NCBI RefSeq assembly: GCF_000422445.1
Contig: NZ_AULU01000010.1
Span: 186,001-250,000 of the forward strand
Reading direction: 5' to 3'
DNA from: Paenibacillus assamensis DSM 18201
Lineage (GTDB): Bacteria > Bacillota > Bacilli > Paenibacillales > Paenibacillaceae
DNA length: 64,000 bases
How positions within the stretch are numbered: the stretch's first letter is position 1; each line of letters begins with the position of its first letter. Shown here piece by piece: positions 1-9,239 of the stretch. Made by a program: the position numbers and the translations under genes. A model generated the notes under the pieces. It was not told where the DNA came from, searched no databases, and saw only the letters and a program-made list of their open reading frames with translations.

Positions 1-1044
1 GCTGAGCAGCAAATTGCCCGCGGTCCAATCGCTTCCTTCTTATCCATTAAGGAATTAGGCAATAACGGCGGTGGGTTTATGGGGGTGAACTCAGCGCACC
101 CGTTTGAAAATACAAATGGCATTAACAATATGCTTCAAATTGTGCTCATGCTGCTGTTGACGACTTCTCTTCCGTTTGCATACGGTCGAATCGTTGGAAG
201 TGCAAAAGAAGGAAGAGTACTCTTCGTTGCGATGTCGATCATGTTTATGATGATGCTTGGTATTGCAGTGACAGCAGAACAATCAGGCAATCCAGCATTG
301 CATCAGCTTGGTATGTCTGGCCCTAGTATGGAAGGTAAGGAAGTACGCTTTGGTGTAGCACAGTCCGCTTTGTACGCAGTCGTTACGACAGCTTCTGAGA
401 CAGGAGCTGTTAACACAATGCATGATACCTTAACGCCGCTTGGTGGATTAGTTCCGTTAGGAAATATGATGCTTAATACGGTATTCGGCGGTGTTGGCGT
501 AGGCTTTGTTAACGTATTGATGTATGCGATGATTGCGGTATTTTTGTCAGGCTTAATGGTTGGACGCACGCCTGAATTTTTGGGACGTAAGCTGGAAATT
601 CGGGAAATGAAGCTTATTGCAGTAACGCTTATTATTCAACCGATATTAATTTTGGTGCCAACTGCGATTGCGCTTGTATTTTACCCTGAGACGATATCGA
701 ATGCTGGCTTCCATGGCATTTCACAGGTGCTGTATGAATATACGTCTTCGGCTGCAAACAACGGATCAGGGTTCGAGGGACTTGGCGATGCGACACCATA
801 CTGGAATATATCAACGGGATTGGTTATGTTTTTCGGACGCTATATTAGCATGATTACGTTGCTGGCTGTTGCTGGATCGCTTATGGCGAAACGTCCAGTG
901 CCGGTCACATCAGGTACATTTAAGACGAGCAACGCAACGTTCGGTACGATTTTCGTCGGTACGATTCTCATTGTTGGTGCCCTGACGTTCTTCCCGATTC
1001 TTGTGCTTGGACCAATTGCAGAACATTTGACGTTGTGGAAATAA
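1..1044 (+). CDS. kdpA: Potassium-transporting ATPase subunit KdpA, C-terminal part (5' end outside window)
   Basis: KdpA is the K+-selective membrane subunit of the high-affinity KdpFABC pump. The reading frame is open from base 1, so this is the 3' part of a gene that begins upstream. The first visible residues include the KdpA hallmark around NNGGGFMGVNSAHPFEN, one of the repeated selectivity-filter loops. A second loop is visible near TETGAVNTMHDTLTPLGG, and several hydrophobic membrane segments follow. The gene ends 29 bases before kdpB and is clearly in the same operon. The start and the N-terminal pore repeats cannot be seen, nor can a kdpF or the promoter. Family assignment is very secure. 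Confidence 0.97.
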   Translation, partial: AEQQIARGPIASFLSIKELGNNGGGFMGVNSAHPFENTNGINNMLQIVLMLLLTTSLPFAYGRIVGSAKEGRVLFVAMSIMFMMMLGIAVTAEQSGNPALHQLGMSGPSMEGKEVRFGVAQSALYAVVTTASETGAVNTMHDTLTPLGGLVPLGNMMLNTVFGGVGVGFVNVLMYAMIAVFLSGLMVGRTPEFLGRKLEIREMKLIAVTLIIQPILILVPTAIALVFYPETISNAGFHGISQVLYEYTSSAANNGSGFEGLGDATPYWNISTGLVMFFGRYISMITLLAVAGSLMAKRPVPVTSGTFKTSNATFGTIFVGTILIVGALTFFPILVLGPIAEHLTLWK

Positions 1045-1073
1045 TCGTTTGCGAACGAGAGGAGAAATAAACA

Positions 1074-3161
1074 ATGAGTACGGTACAATCGATGAAAACT
1101 CCGTCATCGTATGATAGCGGGTCTCGAAGTGAAATCAAAAAATCGAAGTCGATGTTCGGTGGAGACATCGTTCGTCAAGCTTCAATTGATGCTTTGCGCA
1201 AGTTCCATCCGAAGTTTATGGTCAAAAATCCAATGATGTTCCTTGTGGAACTTGGATTTGTCATCACCTTGTTGCTGACGATTGTCCCTGATGCATTTGG
1301 GAGCGCAGCTCCTCGCTGGTACAACGGAGTTGTTAGTTTGATTTTGTTTGTGACTGTATGGTTCGCGAATTTTGCGGAAGCGTTGGCGGAAGGTAGAGGG
1401 AAAGCCCAAGCAGATTCCTTGAAGCAGACGAAGAAAGACTTGTGGGCGCAAAAAGTGACTTCGACAGGTACGATTCGTGTTTCTTCTGTAAGTTTACGAA
1501 AAGGCGATATTATTATCGTTCGTGAAGGTGAAACCATTGCTGGTGACGGGGAAGTTATTGAAGGCTTGGCATCGATTGATGAGTCTGCGATTACGGGGGA
1601 ATCCGCTCCTGTACTAAAGGAATCAGGCGGTGACTTTTGCTCCGTTACAGCTGGAACACGTGTGGTAAGTGACTGGGTGAAAGTACGTATTACAAGTGAT
1701 CCGGGTGAGTCCTTCTTGGATCGCATGATTGCCTTGGTTGAAGGAGCAGAGCGTCAAAAGACGCCAAATGAATTAGCCTTGCATACGGTACTTGTGAGTC
1801 TAACGCTTATTTTTCTTATCGTAGTCGTTACGCTGCCGTTCTTCGGCAAATATTTGAACATTACGCTCCATACGGCAGAATTAATCGCGCTTCTCGTTTG
1901 TCTCATTCCGACGACGATTGGTGGTTTGCTATCTGCGATCGGGATCGCTGGTATGGACCGCGTTACGCGCTTCAACGTCATAGCAACTTCTGGTAAAGCA
2001 GTAGAGGCATGTGGAGATATTCATACGATCATTTTGGATAAAACAGGTACGATTACTTACGGAAACCGTCTTGCGAATGATCTAATTCCGGTCAATGGCA
2101 ATAGTGTACAGACATTAGCGCGTTGGGCAGCTGTAAGCTCTCATTCTGATGAAACACCTGAAGGACGTTCTGTATTGGAATGGCTTACGAAGCACAGTCT
2201 TAGCTATGATCGTGAGCTATCTGAGCAAGGTGAATTTATACCATTTAAAGCGGAAACACGTATGAGCGGCATCGATTTACCTGATGGACGACTCGTTCGT
2301 AAAGGTGCGGTAGATGCGATTAAGCAATGGGTTGCAAGTAAAGGTGGTTCCATTCCATCTGATCTTGATGGCGTTACTGAAAAAATTGCGAAGGCAGGCG
2401 GTACTCCGCTTGCTGTGGCAGTAGATAATCATATTTATGGCGTTATTTATTTGAAAGATACGGTAAAGCCAGGTATGCGCGAACGGTTCGAACAGCTGCG
2501 TCAAATGGGTATTCGCACGGTTATGTGTACGGGTGACAATCCGCTTACTGCTGCCACAATTGCTCGCGAAGCTGGGGTGGATGACTTTATTGCAGAGAGT
2601 AAGCCGGAAGATAAACTGGCTTTGATTCGTAAAGAGCAAGGAGAAGGCAAGCTTGTTGCGATGACAGGAGACGGTACGAATGATGCGCCAGCATTGGCGC
2701 AAGCGGATGTTGGTATTGCGATGAACAGTGGTACTACAGCAGCAAAAGAAGCTGCCAACATGGTCGATTTGGATTCAGACCCGACAAAAGTAATTGAAGT
2801 CGTAGCAATCGGCAAGCAGCTGCTTATGACACGAGGTGCGCTCACTACGTTCAGTATTGCGAACGATGTGGCTAAATATTTTGCCATCATTCCTGCCTTG
2901 TTTATGATAGCGATTCCTGAATTGTCTGCTCTGAATATAATGGGTCTTCATTCACCAATGTCAGCCGTTTTGTCAGCACTTGTGTTCAATGCGGTTATTA
3001 TTCCGCTGCTCATTCCGTTAGCGATGAAAGGGGTAGCTTACAAGCCGCTTAGCTCGGAACAACTGCTGCGCCGTAATATGTTGATTTACGGACTAGGTGG
3101 TCTCGTGGCACCATTTATCGGCATTAAGCTAATAGATTTAGTTGTCGGTGTCTTCTTGTAG
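1074..3161 (+). CDS. kdpB: Potassium-transporting ATPase ATP-binding subunit KdpB
   Basis: This is the P-type ATPase catalytic subunit of the Kdp K+ pump, 695 residues, normal family length. The actuator-domain TGES motif lies near residues 174-177. The phosphorylation motif DKTGTIT has its Asp at about residue 322, and [10 protein letters not shown] of the P domain is near residue 530. The N-terminal ~30 residues are polar and poorly conserved, followed by hydrophobic segments. The ATG is preceded by a GAGAGGAGA ribosome binding site. The gene lies 29 bp after kdpA. An unusual 239-bp spacer with a long imperfect inverted repeat separates it from kdpC, where Kdp operons are usually tightly packed. 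Confidence 0.98.
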   Translation: MSTVQSMKTPSSYDSGSRSEIKKSKSMFGGDIVRQASIDALRKFHPKFMVKNPMMFLVELGFVITLLLTIVPDAFGSAAPRWYNGVVSLILFVTVWFANFAEALAEGRGKAQADSLKQTKKDLWAQKVTSTGTIRVSSVSLRKGDIIIVREGETIAGDGEVIEGLASIDESAITGESAPVLKESGGDFCSVTAGTRVVSDWVKVRITSDPGESFLDRMIALVEGAERQKTPNELALHTVLVSLTLIFLIVVVTLPFFGKYLNITLHTAELIALLVCLIPTTIGGLLSAIGIAGMDRVTRFNVIATSGKAVEACGDIHTIILDKTGTITYGNRLANDLIPVNGNSVQTLARWAAVSSHSDETPEGRSVLEWLTKHSLSYDRELSEQGEFIPFKAETRMSGIDLPDGRLVRKGAVDAIKQWVASKGGSIPSDLDGVTEKIAKAGGTPLAVAVDNHIYGVIYLKDTVKPGMRERFEQLRQMGIRTVMCTGDNPLTAATIAREAGVDDFIAESKPEDKLALIRKEQGEGKLVAMTGDGTNDAPALAQADVGIAMNSGTTAAKEAANMVDLDSDPTKVIEVVAIGKQLLMTRGALTTFSIANDVAKYFAIIPALFMIAIPELSALNIMGLHSPMSAVLSALVFNAVIIPLLIPLAMKGVAYKPLSSEQLLRRNMLIYGLGGLVAPFIGIKLIDLVVGVFL

Positions 3162-3211
3162 AAGACTTAGGAGACGTAGGATGGGAATGGTTTCATTATT
3201 ATTGCCTAAGA

Positions 3212-3331
3212 AAAGAGAGCAGAATCCTGTTGAATAAACGAAGTGTCCGCCTCTGTAGTCTAGTTCTAACTGTGATATCTAAATTCCAAATAACTAGACT
3301 ACAACAGCGATCGCAACAGGATCTGCTCTTT
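3212..3331. repeat. Long imperfect inverted repeat between kdpB and kdpC
   Basis: Two nested complementary arm pairs are visible. The outer arms are 3212-3232 and 3314-3331 (sharing TCCTGTTG / CAACAGGA and AAAGAG / CTCTTT, with small bulges). The inner arms are 3253-3265 and 3292-3307 (TAGTCTAGTT / AACTAGACTA). Together they would fold into a stem of roughly 120 nt. No run of T follows, so it is not a typical intrinsic terminator. It may be a miniature inverted-repeat insertion, or an RNA hairpin affecting kdpB/kdpC stoichiometry or mRNA stability. Which of these is not decidable from the sequence alone. Confidence 0.75.
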
Positions 3332-3400
3332 AGAGATAAATAAGATATGAAAAAGGTTTTAAAGGATATCATGCGTAAATACGCGAAAGGATGACCATGC

Positions 3401-4039
3401 ATGAACACTTACACTTCATCATCAAACAGTCGTGAATCATCAACCTCTCACTCACAAGGAAATAATCAAGGTGGTGGTCTGGGCACCATTATCCGAATGA
3501 GCATCGGCCTTATGGTCTTATGCGGGCTTGTGTATCCAATCGTTATGACGGCAGCAGCACAGACCTTATTTCCGCATCAAGCGAATGGAAGTCTAGTAAA
3601 GGATGATAGTGGTCAAATTGTTGGTTCAGCATTAATTGGCCAGTCTTTTACGGATTCGAAATATTTCCACGGACGAGTATCTAGTATTGAATATAACGGA
3701 GCGGGTTCCGGATCAGGCAACTTAGCGCCGTCGAACGAAGCGCTCACAGAGCGTGCAGCACAATCGTTTAGCGATTGGAAAGAAAATAATCCACAAGTGG
3801 CGGTATCTGAAGTTCCAGCAGACTTATTGACAAATTCGGCTTCGGGTCTTGATCCACATATCACGCCTCAAGCAGCAGCTGTGCAAATCCCTCGTATTGT
3901 TAAAGCAACAGGACTGTCTGAGTCGCAATTGACGCAGTTAGTGGAAAAGCATACGGAAGGGCCTGATCTCGGATTGTTTGGTGAAAGTAGAGTCAATGTG
4001 TTGTTGTTGAATATCGAATTGGGCCAATTGTTGAAATAG
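3401..4039 (+). CDS. kdpC: Potassium-transporting ATPase KdpC subunit
   Basis: KdpC is the small single-span subunit that stabilises the KdpFABC complex and supports ATP binding. The 212-residue product has a Ser/Asn/Gln-rich tail of about 28 residues and one membrane helix (about residues 30-52, GTIIRMSIGLMVLCGLVYPI). The family's extracytoplasmic features follow: GSLVKDDSGQIVGSALIGQ, then FHGRVSS, then SGSGNLAPSNEAL. A C-terminal GLFGESRVNVLLLNIEL segment is present, as in KdpC. A GAAAGGATG sequence upstream may serve as ribosome binding site. It follows kdpB in the same direction after the inverted-repeat spacer and precedes the KdpD-like gene by about 36 bp. Confidence 0.96.
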   Translation: MNTYTSSSNSRESSTSHSQGNNQGGGLGTIIRMSIGLMVLCGLVYPIVMTAAAQTLFPHQANGSLVKDDSGQIVGSALIGQSFTDSKYFHGRVSSIEYNGAGSGSGNLAPSNEALTERAAQSFSDWKENNPQVAVSEVPADLLTNSASGLDPHITPQAAAVQIPRIVKATGLSESQLTQLVEKHTEGPDLGLFGESRVNVLLLNIELGQLLK

Positions 4040-4075
4040 AAGGATACACGTTATTAACGAGGCGGGAGGTTGGTC

Positions 4076-6439
4076 ATGAAAGAAGGGGATGCTTATCGCA
4101 GGCGTTCGCCTGAAGTGCTGCTTAAGCTCATTGAGGAGATGCGGCGCGGCCGACTATGCATTCTTGTGGCAGTGGCCAGTGGCGCTGGGAAGACGACTCA
4201 ATTGATTCATGAAGGTATATTAAGAGCGAAAGAAGGCTTGGATGTTGTCTGGGGAACTTCTGTACCAGAGCAAGACGCTGCCGTCTCATCAATAGAAGCG
4301 GTTGCACCAATAAGCTGGATTCGTGGTCAGTTACAGTTGGAAGATTTGGACGTGGAGCGTTTGTGTGAACGAGCGCCAGATATCGTGCTAGTAGATGGTC
4401 TAGCCCAGCCGAATCGCCCTGAAGCAGTACGAACACGCCGGTTGGACGATGTGCGATTTTTGTTGCAGCAAGGGATTAGTGTCATTGCGACGATGAATGC
4501 CTATGAAGACGAGCGTGTTAGTGAACAAGCTCGTCGTATCGCTGGTGTCGAGCCGAAATGGACTTTGCCAGCAGAGGTGCTGCAGGCAGCAGATGAGGTT
4601 CGCTTGCTGGATGTATCCGCAGAAACGTTAATGGAGCGCAGGCATGCTTATTCGCAGCAAGAACGTATATCGTTCGCAACGGTAAATAAGAAAAGACAAA
4701 ATAAACGAGTTTCTGAACGAAGCCGGCTCAGCATTTTGCGTGAGCTGGCTTTGCGCACGATAGCGAATGATGTGAATGGCTCATTGGAGCAGCATCGGCA
4801 TGAGCTTGGTTTGGAGGGACCCTCTGGTGTGACGGAGCGCATTCTCGTCCTTGCCCAGTATGGATGGAACGGTTCTATTCATGTTCGCCGTGGTGAGCAG
4901 GTGGCGAAACGATTGAACGGAGAATTGTTTATTTTATCGTTTGTTGATCCAGTTGTACCTTTAACACAGCTCCAATTAACGTTTCAACGATCATTGAAGA
5001 AACTGGTGCAAAAAATAGGCGCTTCGTGGGAGGAAGTGCCCTTGTCCTCACGCAGGCGTATGGCAGGATTGCTGTCTCAATATGCATGGACACACAGCAT
5101 GACGCGCATCGTACTAGGCCATTCTCGCCAGTCGAGGTGGCAGGAATGGCTGCATGGTTCACTTGTAAATGGTTTGCTGCGGGCGGTGGAACATACGGAC
5201 TTGTTCTTTGTGGCAGATCGTTCAGAACGCGAAGGTGAGCGTGTATTTCCCGTGAAGACAGAGCAAAGGATGCCGACACAAGCGTTTAAACGTTGGACAG
5301 CAGGTGAGCTTGAGGAACGTACGGATGGTCTAAGGCGTGGACATTTTAAAATTATTATCGGTGCAGCCCCTGGTGTTGGTAAGACGTACAAAATGCTGCA
5401 AGAGGGAAATCGACTGCTGGAGCAGGGGATAGACGTCGTAATTGGCCTTCTAGAAACGCATGGTAGACGGGAAACGGCTGCTCAAATTGGAGCTCTGCCT
5501 ATGGTCGAGCGTCAGAAAATTAACTATCAAGCTCATGTATTAGAAGAAATGAATGTATCAGAAATTATAGTGAGAAAGCCTGAGCTAGTGCTTGTTGATG
5601 AATTGGCACATACGAATGTGCCTGGCAGTGTGCATGCTAAGCGCTATGAGGATGTCATTCAACTACTGGAAGCGGGTATTTCAGTCATGTCGACGGTAAA
5701 TGTTCAGCATATTGAGAGCTTGAATGACGCGGTAGAGCACTTAACAGGGGTGCGTGTCAGGGAAACGGTTCCTGACGGGGTGCTGCGTCTTGCAGATGAG
5801 ATGGAATTGATCGATGTTACCCCATCTACGATTCAAAAACGAATGCAGGACGGGCTGATTTATGCAAAAGACAAGGTTGATCAGGCGCTGAACAACTTTT
5901 TTCGCATACCTAACTTGATTGGGCTACGCGAGCTTGCCTTGCGTGAAGTAGCTGACGATGTCGATGAGCGATTGGAATCGTGGGAACGGCGTGCCTTGCT
6001 GCGGGGGCCGTGGAGGCGTAAAGAAGTTATCTTTGTGTGTGTTGAACCTGACGAGCGTGCGGAACGACTTGTCCGTCATGGGTTTCGAATTGCGCATCGA
6101 TTAAAGGCGGAGCTGCATGTTATTTGTCTTCCTGTATCGAATATGCTCTCATCATTAAATGGTAAACATGCTGCGAGCCAACCATTTCTGAAATGGTGTG
6201 AGCAAACCGAAGCGTTAACTGTTCGACTTGGGGGGATATTTCTTGCTCAACTGAGTGTGCCGCGTCGACATTGGGCGAAGGAAGCGGTTCGACTAGCTGA
6301 TGAACATAAAGCCTCTCAAATGATAGTAGGTGTCCCTGCACGGCGTATGCGCAAATCATATATGGGGCGTATGCGAATGTTAATGCGAATTGCTCGTCAT
6401 ATGGATGTATTAGTGGTAACTGATAATGAAAGGATGTAA
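4076..6439 (+). CDS. Orphan KdpD-like protein: two tandem KdpD-N/USP units, no histidine kinase
   Basis: The product has 787 residues from the ATG at 4076. An in-frame TTG at 4070 directly abuts the GGGAGG site, so the ATG is preferred. Residues ~24-225 form a first KdpD N-terminal sensor domain with Walker A (ASGAGKTTQ, Lys39). Residues ~255-385 resemble a universal stress protein domain. Residues ~415-630 are a second, canonical KdpD-N domain with Walker A APGVGKTYK (Lys436) and VDELAHTNVPG (507-517). Residues ~645-787 are a second USP-like domain. In the first copy the equivalent of VDELAH is VDGLAQ (106-111), so its acidic residue is lost. There are no KdpD transmembrane helices, DHp or ATPase kinase domains, and no kdpE is present. 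Location directly after kdpC suggests regulation of Kdp, perhaps by nucleotide binding; this is inference. Confidence 0.9.
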   Translation: MKEGDAYRRRSPEVLLKLIEEMRRGRLCILVAVASGAGKTTQLIHEGILRAKEGLDVVWGTSVPEQDAAVSSIEAVAPISWIRGQLQLEDLDVERLCERAPDIVLVDGLAQPNRPEAVRTRRLDDVRFLLQQGISVIATMNAYEDERVSEQARRIAGVEPKWTLPAEVLQAADEVRLLDVSAETLMERRHAYSQQERISFATVNKKRQNKRVSERSRLSILRELALRTIANDVNGSLEQHRHELGLEGPSGVTERILVLAQYGWNGSIHVRRGEQVAKRLNGELFILSFVDPVVPLTQLQLTFQRSLKKLVQKIGASWEEVPLSSRRRMAGLLSQYAWTHSMTRIVLGHSRQSRWQEWLHGSLVNGLLRAVEHTDLFFVADRSEREGERVFPVKTEQRMPTQAFKRWTAGELEERTDGLRRGHFKIIIGAAPGVGKTYKMLQEGNRLLEQGIDVVIGLLETHGRRETAAQIGALPMVERQKINYQAHVLEEMNVSEIIVRKPELVLVDELAHTNVPGSVHAKRYEDVIQLLEAGISVMSTVNVQHIESLNDAVEHLTGVRVRETVPDGVLRLADEMELIDVTPSTIQKRMQDGLIYAKDKVDQALNNFFRIPNLIGLRELALREVADDVDERLESWERRALLRGPWRRKEVIFVCVEPDERAERLVRHGFRIAHRLKAELHVICLPVSNMLSSLNGKHAASQPFLKWCEQTEALTVRLGGIFLAQLSVPRRHWAKEAVRLADEHKASQMIVGVPARRMRKSYMGRMRMLMRIARHMDVLVVTDNERM

Positions 6440-6441
6440 GG

Positions 6442-6469
6442 AACGGCTGATTTTATGGGCCGTTTTTTT
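6442..6469 (+). terminator. Intrinsic terminator of the kdp operon
   Basis: Stem AACGGC (6442-6447) pairs with GCCGTT (6459-6464) and runs into TTTTTT, immediately after the stop codon of the KdpD-like gene. It closes the kdp operon. Confidence 0.8.
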
Positions 6470-6615
6470 GTTTTCATAGGCTGACGCAAGTAAATTGTAC
6501 ACTTGGATAAGGTTCAAATGTCGTGCCGATATGTGACCTGTACTAATATATTGAAGTACATTGGTGAAGAGAGGGGGGACTGACCCTGTGACCTATCGGT
6601 TGACAGGTAACTGCT

Positions 6616-8136
6616 ATGGGATCACGTATCGTGTGCTTCTCTCATTTATGTAATCAAACGTATATTACAGGTGCAGAGAAATTAATTCTCTTTCTTATGC
6701 GTGAACTTCGTACCAACTTCAACTTCGAATGCATTCTGATCGTGCCTCAGGAAGGGATATTGTCACAAGAGGCGATGAAGGCAGGGATCCCCTACTACGT
6801 TCAGCCTTGCCGATTATTCTACTCCATGATGGAGCCTCATGCTGATCTGCACATTGAATTGGAGCAGTTACGTGCACACTCGGAATGGGATGCGGTTGTC
6901 GGCTTGCTTCAGCGTCTAGCTCCTGATTATGTGCTGACAAATACGTGTGTGCATGCCATCCCAGCAGTAGCAGCTCAATCGCTGAACATTCCTGTCATTT
7001 GGCAAATTACCGAGAAGATCCCAGACAATGCTTATACCATTCATGCAGCAGCAATTGTACATCAGTATGCAGAGGCAGTTATCGGTATATCTCAATCGGC
7101 AGTAGCCTTTATGACATGTTATCCTCAAGCTTTCCCCGCCTCTTCGCTCCCCGTTCTGTTTACACTTCCTCCTTCATGGGACGACAAAGCATTGGAGCCT
7201 GACTTATGGCCTCAGTCAAGAGCGAAGAAGCGCTCCGAATTAGGCATCGCTCCAGAAATGTGCTTAGTTGGGTATGTTGCAGCAACGATAACTGCCCAAA
7301 AAGGACTGGAACATTTCGTGTGGATGGCGATGCAAGTCGCAGAAAGAAATACATTAACTCGGTTCATCGTTATCGGATGCCCTGCTCATCAAGATTATTT
7401 TGAGCGATGTCAGCAGCTTGTGCAGCGCTCTTCGTTAAAGGACAAATTCTATTTTGTAAGTTTCGAGAACAAGATTCAGCATGTATACCCAGCTATTGAT
7501 GTTGTCGTGACCCCGAGTCTCTTTCCCGAAGGGTTTGGCATGACAGCACTTGAGGGGCTCATCTTCGGCAAGCCTGTTGTCGTCTATCGCTCAGGAGGGT
7601 TAGAAGAAATACAGCAATCTATAGGTAATGAGCGCTTTATTGCGGATGTAGGTAACTGGCGAGAATTGTCCGGCATTGTCAATGGATTGATTAGCAGCTC
7701 AGAACAACGGACAGCAGTTGGTATTCATAACTACACAACAGTTAGACAAGTGTATGGTATCGAGCATTATCGAAGTCTGTTGACTGCATTTTGGAATCTC
7801 TTTCGTGCACATAAGCGACGAATCATTCCTGTGCAGACAAGTACAGCTGACAGTCAACATGAGCTTCCGAAAGATGCTAATGAAGTGGTAAGGTCTTCAC
7901 GTCTCAGGAAGCATACTCACAAGCGCAAACAATCCCGTAAACCACGAAGAGTTCGGTCTTCTCCAAAAGAATCACGCAAATCCCAATCTATTCGAAATCG
8001 TCGTAAAGCGTCTAGTGTATCTAGAGCAGCCAGACAGCACAAAACACCACTATCATCGGTGCGGCAAAGGAGAAGAAAAAGAAAGAAGAACGTTAGAAGA
8101 GTGCGCAAGGTGCTGCGAACTGCGAGTAGGAGGTGA
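6616..8136 (+). CDS. Glycosyltransferase (GT4-like) with long Arg/Lys/Ser-rich C-terminal tail
   Basis: The protein has 506 residues. The first ~395 form a GT-B glycosyltransferase: N-terminal SHLCNQTYITGAEK, then a C-terminal domain with GYVAATITAQKGLEHF and the acceptor/nucleotide-sugar signature SLFPEGFGMTALEGLIFGKP near residues 295-315, whose E-x7-E pattern is typical of retaining GT4 enzymes. The last ~80 residues (from about 425) are extremely basic, rich in Arg, Lys and Ser, resembling low-complexity tails of spore-coat proteins more than an enzyme domain. The ATG at 6616 has only a weak Shine-Dalgarno. A stronger site (GAGGGGGG, 6571-6578) serves a 21-codon GTG ORF (6588-6653) that overlaps this start. 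The gene leads a six-gene glycan cluster whose coding regions overlap or nearly touch. Confidence 0.88.
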   Translation: MGSRIVCFSHLCNQTYITGAEKLILFLMRELRTNFNFECILIVPQEGILSQEAMKAGIPYYVQPCRLFYSMMEPHADLHIELEQLRAHSEWDAVVGLLQRLAPDYVLTNTCVHAIPAVAAQSLNIPVIWQITEKIPDNAYTIHAAAIVHQYAEAVIGISQSAVAFMTCYPQAFPASSLPVLFTLPPSWDDKALEPDLWPQSRAKKRSELGIAPEMCLVGYVAATITAQKGLEHFVWMAMQVAERNTLTRFIVIGCPAHQDYFERCQQLVQRSSLKDKFYFVSFENKIQHVYPAIDVVVTPSLFPEGFGMTALEGLIFGKPVVVYRSGGLEEIQQSIGNERFIADVGNWRELSGIVNGLISSSEQRTAVGIHNYTTVRQVYGIEHYRSLLTAFWNLFRAHKRRIIPVQTSTADSQHELPKDANEVVRSSRLRKHTHKRKQSRKPRRVRSSPKESRKSQSIRNRRKASSVSRAARQHKTPLSSVRQRRRKRKKNVRRVRKVLRTASRR

Positions 8137-8147
8137 ATGAGGAAGCG

Positions 8148-9239
8148 ATGCGTGTCATGACTATTTTGGGTACAAGACCAGAAATCATTAGACTTAGTCT
8201 TATTATGAAGCAGCTCGATCAATTGGCGGAAAAACATATCATTGTTCACACTGGTCAAAATTTCACTCACACATTAAGTGATATCTTTTTTGAGGAAATG
8301 GGACTGCGCTCACCAGACTATAAATTGTTCGATCAGCAGCAGAGTGTAGGAGAGCAGCTTTCAATTATGTTTCGTGAAATTGAAAAAATATGCCTGAAGG
8401 AGCAGCCGGATCGCGTGCTTTTGCTCGGTGATACGAACAGTGCATTGAGTGCGATCGTTGTAGAACGATTAGGGATTCCTGTTGTGCATATGGAGGCAGG
8501 CAATCGCTGCTTCGATTTGCGAGTTCCTGAAGAGAAAAATAGGCGCATCATTGATACGGTATCGAGCATTAATATGCCGTACACCGAGCAGAGCAAGAAG
8601 CATCTCATTAAGGAAGGCATCCCAAGCCAGCGAATCATACTGACTGGCAACCCGATCTATGAGGTGTTGGTACATTATAAGTCGAAAATTGAAGCAAGTA
8701 CGATATTGACGAGGCTGAATTTGCGGCGTGGAGATTATTTTATTGTGACCACCCATCGGGCCGAAAATGTGGATTGCACAGAGCATTTGCAGCAAATTAT
8801 GCAAAGTTTAAATGAGACGGCTGAACGCTACGGCAAGCGAATCATTTGCAGTGTTCATCCTCGTACGAGAGCTAGGATGGAGAGCACTCCACATTTGTCG
8901 CTGAACCCTTTGGTAGAGTGCTATGAGCCCTTTGGATTTTTTGATTTCGTGAAGCTGGAGCAGCATGCAGCTTGTGCGATTACAGATAGTGGTACGGTCC
9001 AAGAGGAGTGCTGTATTTTTCACGTTCCTACTGTGACGATACGCAACACGACAGAACGTCCTGAGACAGTCGATTGTGGGAGTAACGTCGTTAGCGGACT
9101 AAAGCCGCAGCACATTGTAGAAGCCATCGGCGTTATGACTTCACTTCCGACGAGTTGGGAATGTCCAAAGGGGTACTTAGAGCCCCATGTTTCACATACT
9201 GTGGTGAAATTTTTGCTTGGAGGGAAAATGGATGTTTAA
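8148..9239 (+). CDS. UDP-N-acetylglucosamine 2-epimerase family protein (WecB/CapG/WbjD-like)
   Basis: A 363-residue non-hydrolysing sugar-nucleotide 2-epimerase. Family motifs seen in order are ILGTRPEIIRLS at the N terminus, HTGQNF, LLGDTNSAL, HMEAGNRCFDLRVPEE followed by KNRRIID, TGNPIYE, and ITDSGTVQEECC near the C terminus. The EAGNRCFD-RVPEE form is the one I associate with CapG/WbjD/FnlC, which act on UDP-2-acetamido-2,6-dideoxy sugars, rather than with plain WecB. The start is chosen at ATG 8148 because the family begins MRVMTILGTRPE. A GTG at 8133 overlaps the upstream stop and AGGAGG site. The reading frame overlaps the next gene by 8 bases, implying translational coupling. Confidence 0.92.
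   Translation: MRVMTILGTRPEIIRLSLIMKQLDQLAEKHIIVHTGQNFTHTLSDIFFEEMGLRSPDYKLFDQQQSVGEQLSIMFREIEKICLKEQPDRVLLLGDTNSALSAIVVERLGIPVVHMEAGNRCFDLRVPEEKNRRIIDTVSSINMPYTEQSKKHLIKEGIPSQRIILTGNPIYEVLVHYKSKIEASTILTRLNLRRGDYFIVTTHRAENVDCTEHLQQIMQSLNETAERYGKRIICSVHPRTRARMESTPHLSLNPLVECYEPFGFFDFVKLEQHAACAITDSGTVQEECCIFHVPTVTIRNTTERPETVDCGSNVVSGLKPQHIVEAIGVMTSLPTSWECPKGYLEPHVSHTVVKFLLGGKMDV

Noticed and set aside
3212-3331. Intrinsic terminator between kdpB and kdpC
   Set aside because: No T run after the stem, and the operon clearly continues with kdpC in the same direction.
4070-4078. TTG 4070 as start of the KdpD-like gene
   Set aside because: The TTG immediately follows the GGGAGG site, leaving no spacing; the ATG six bases later has proper spacing.
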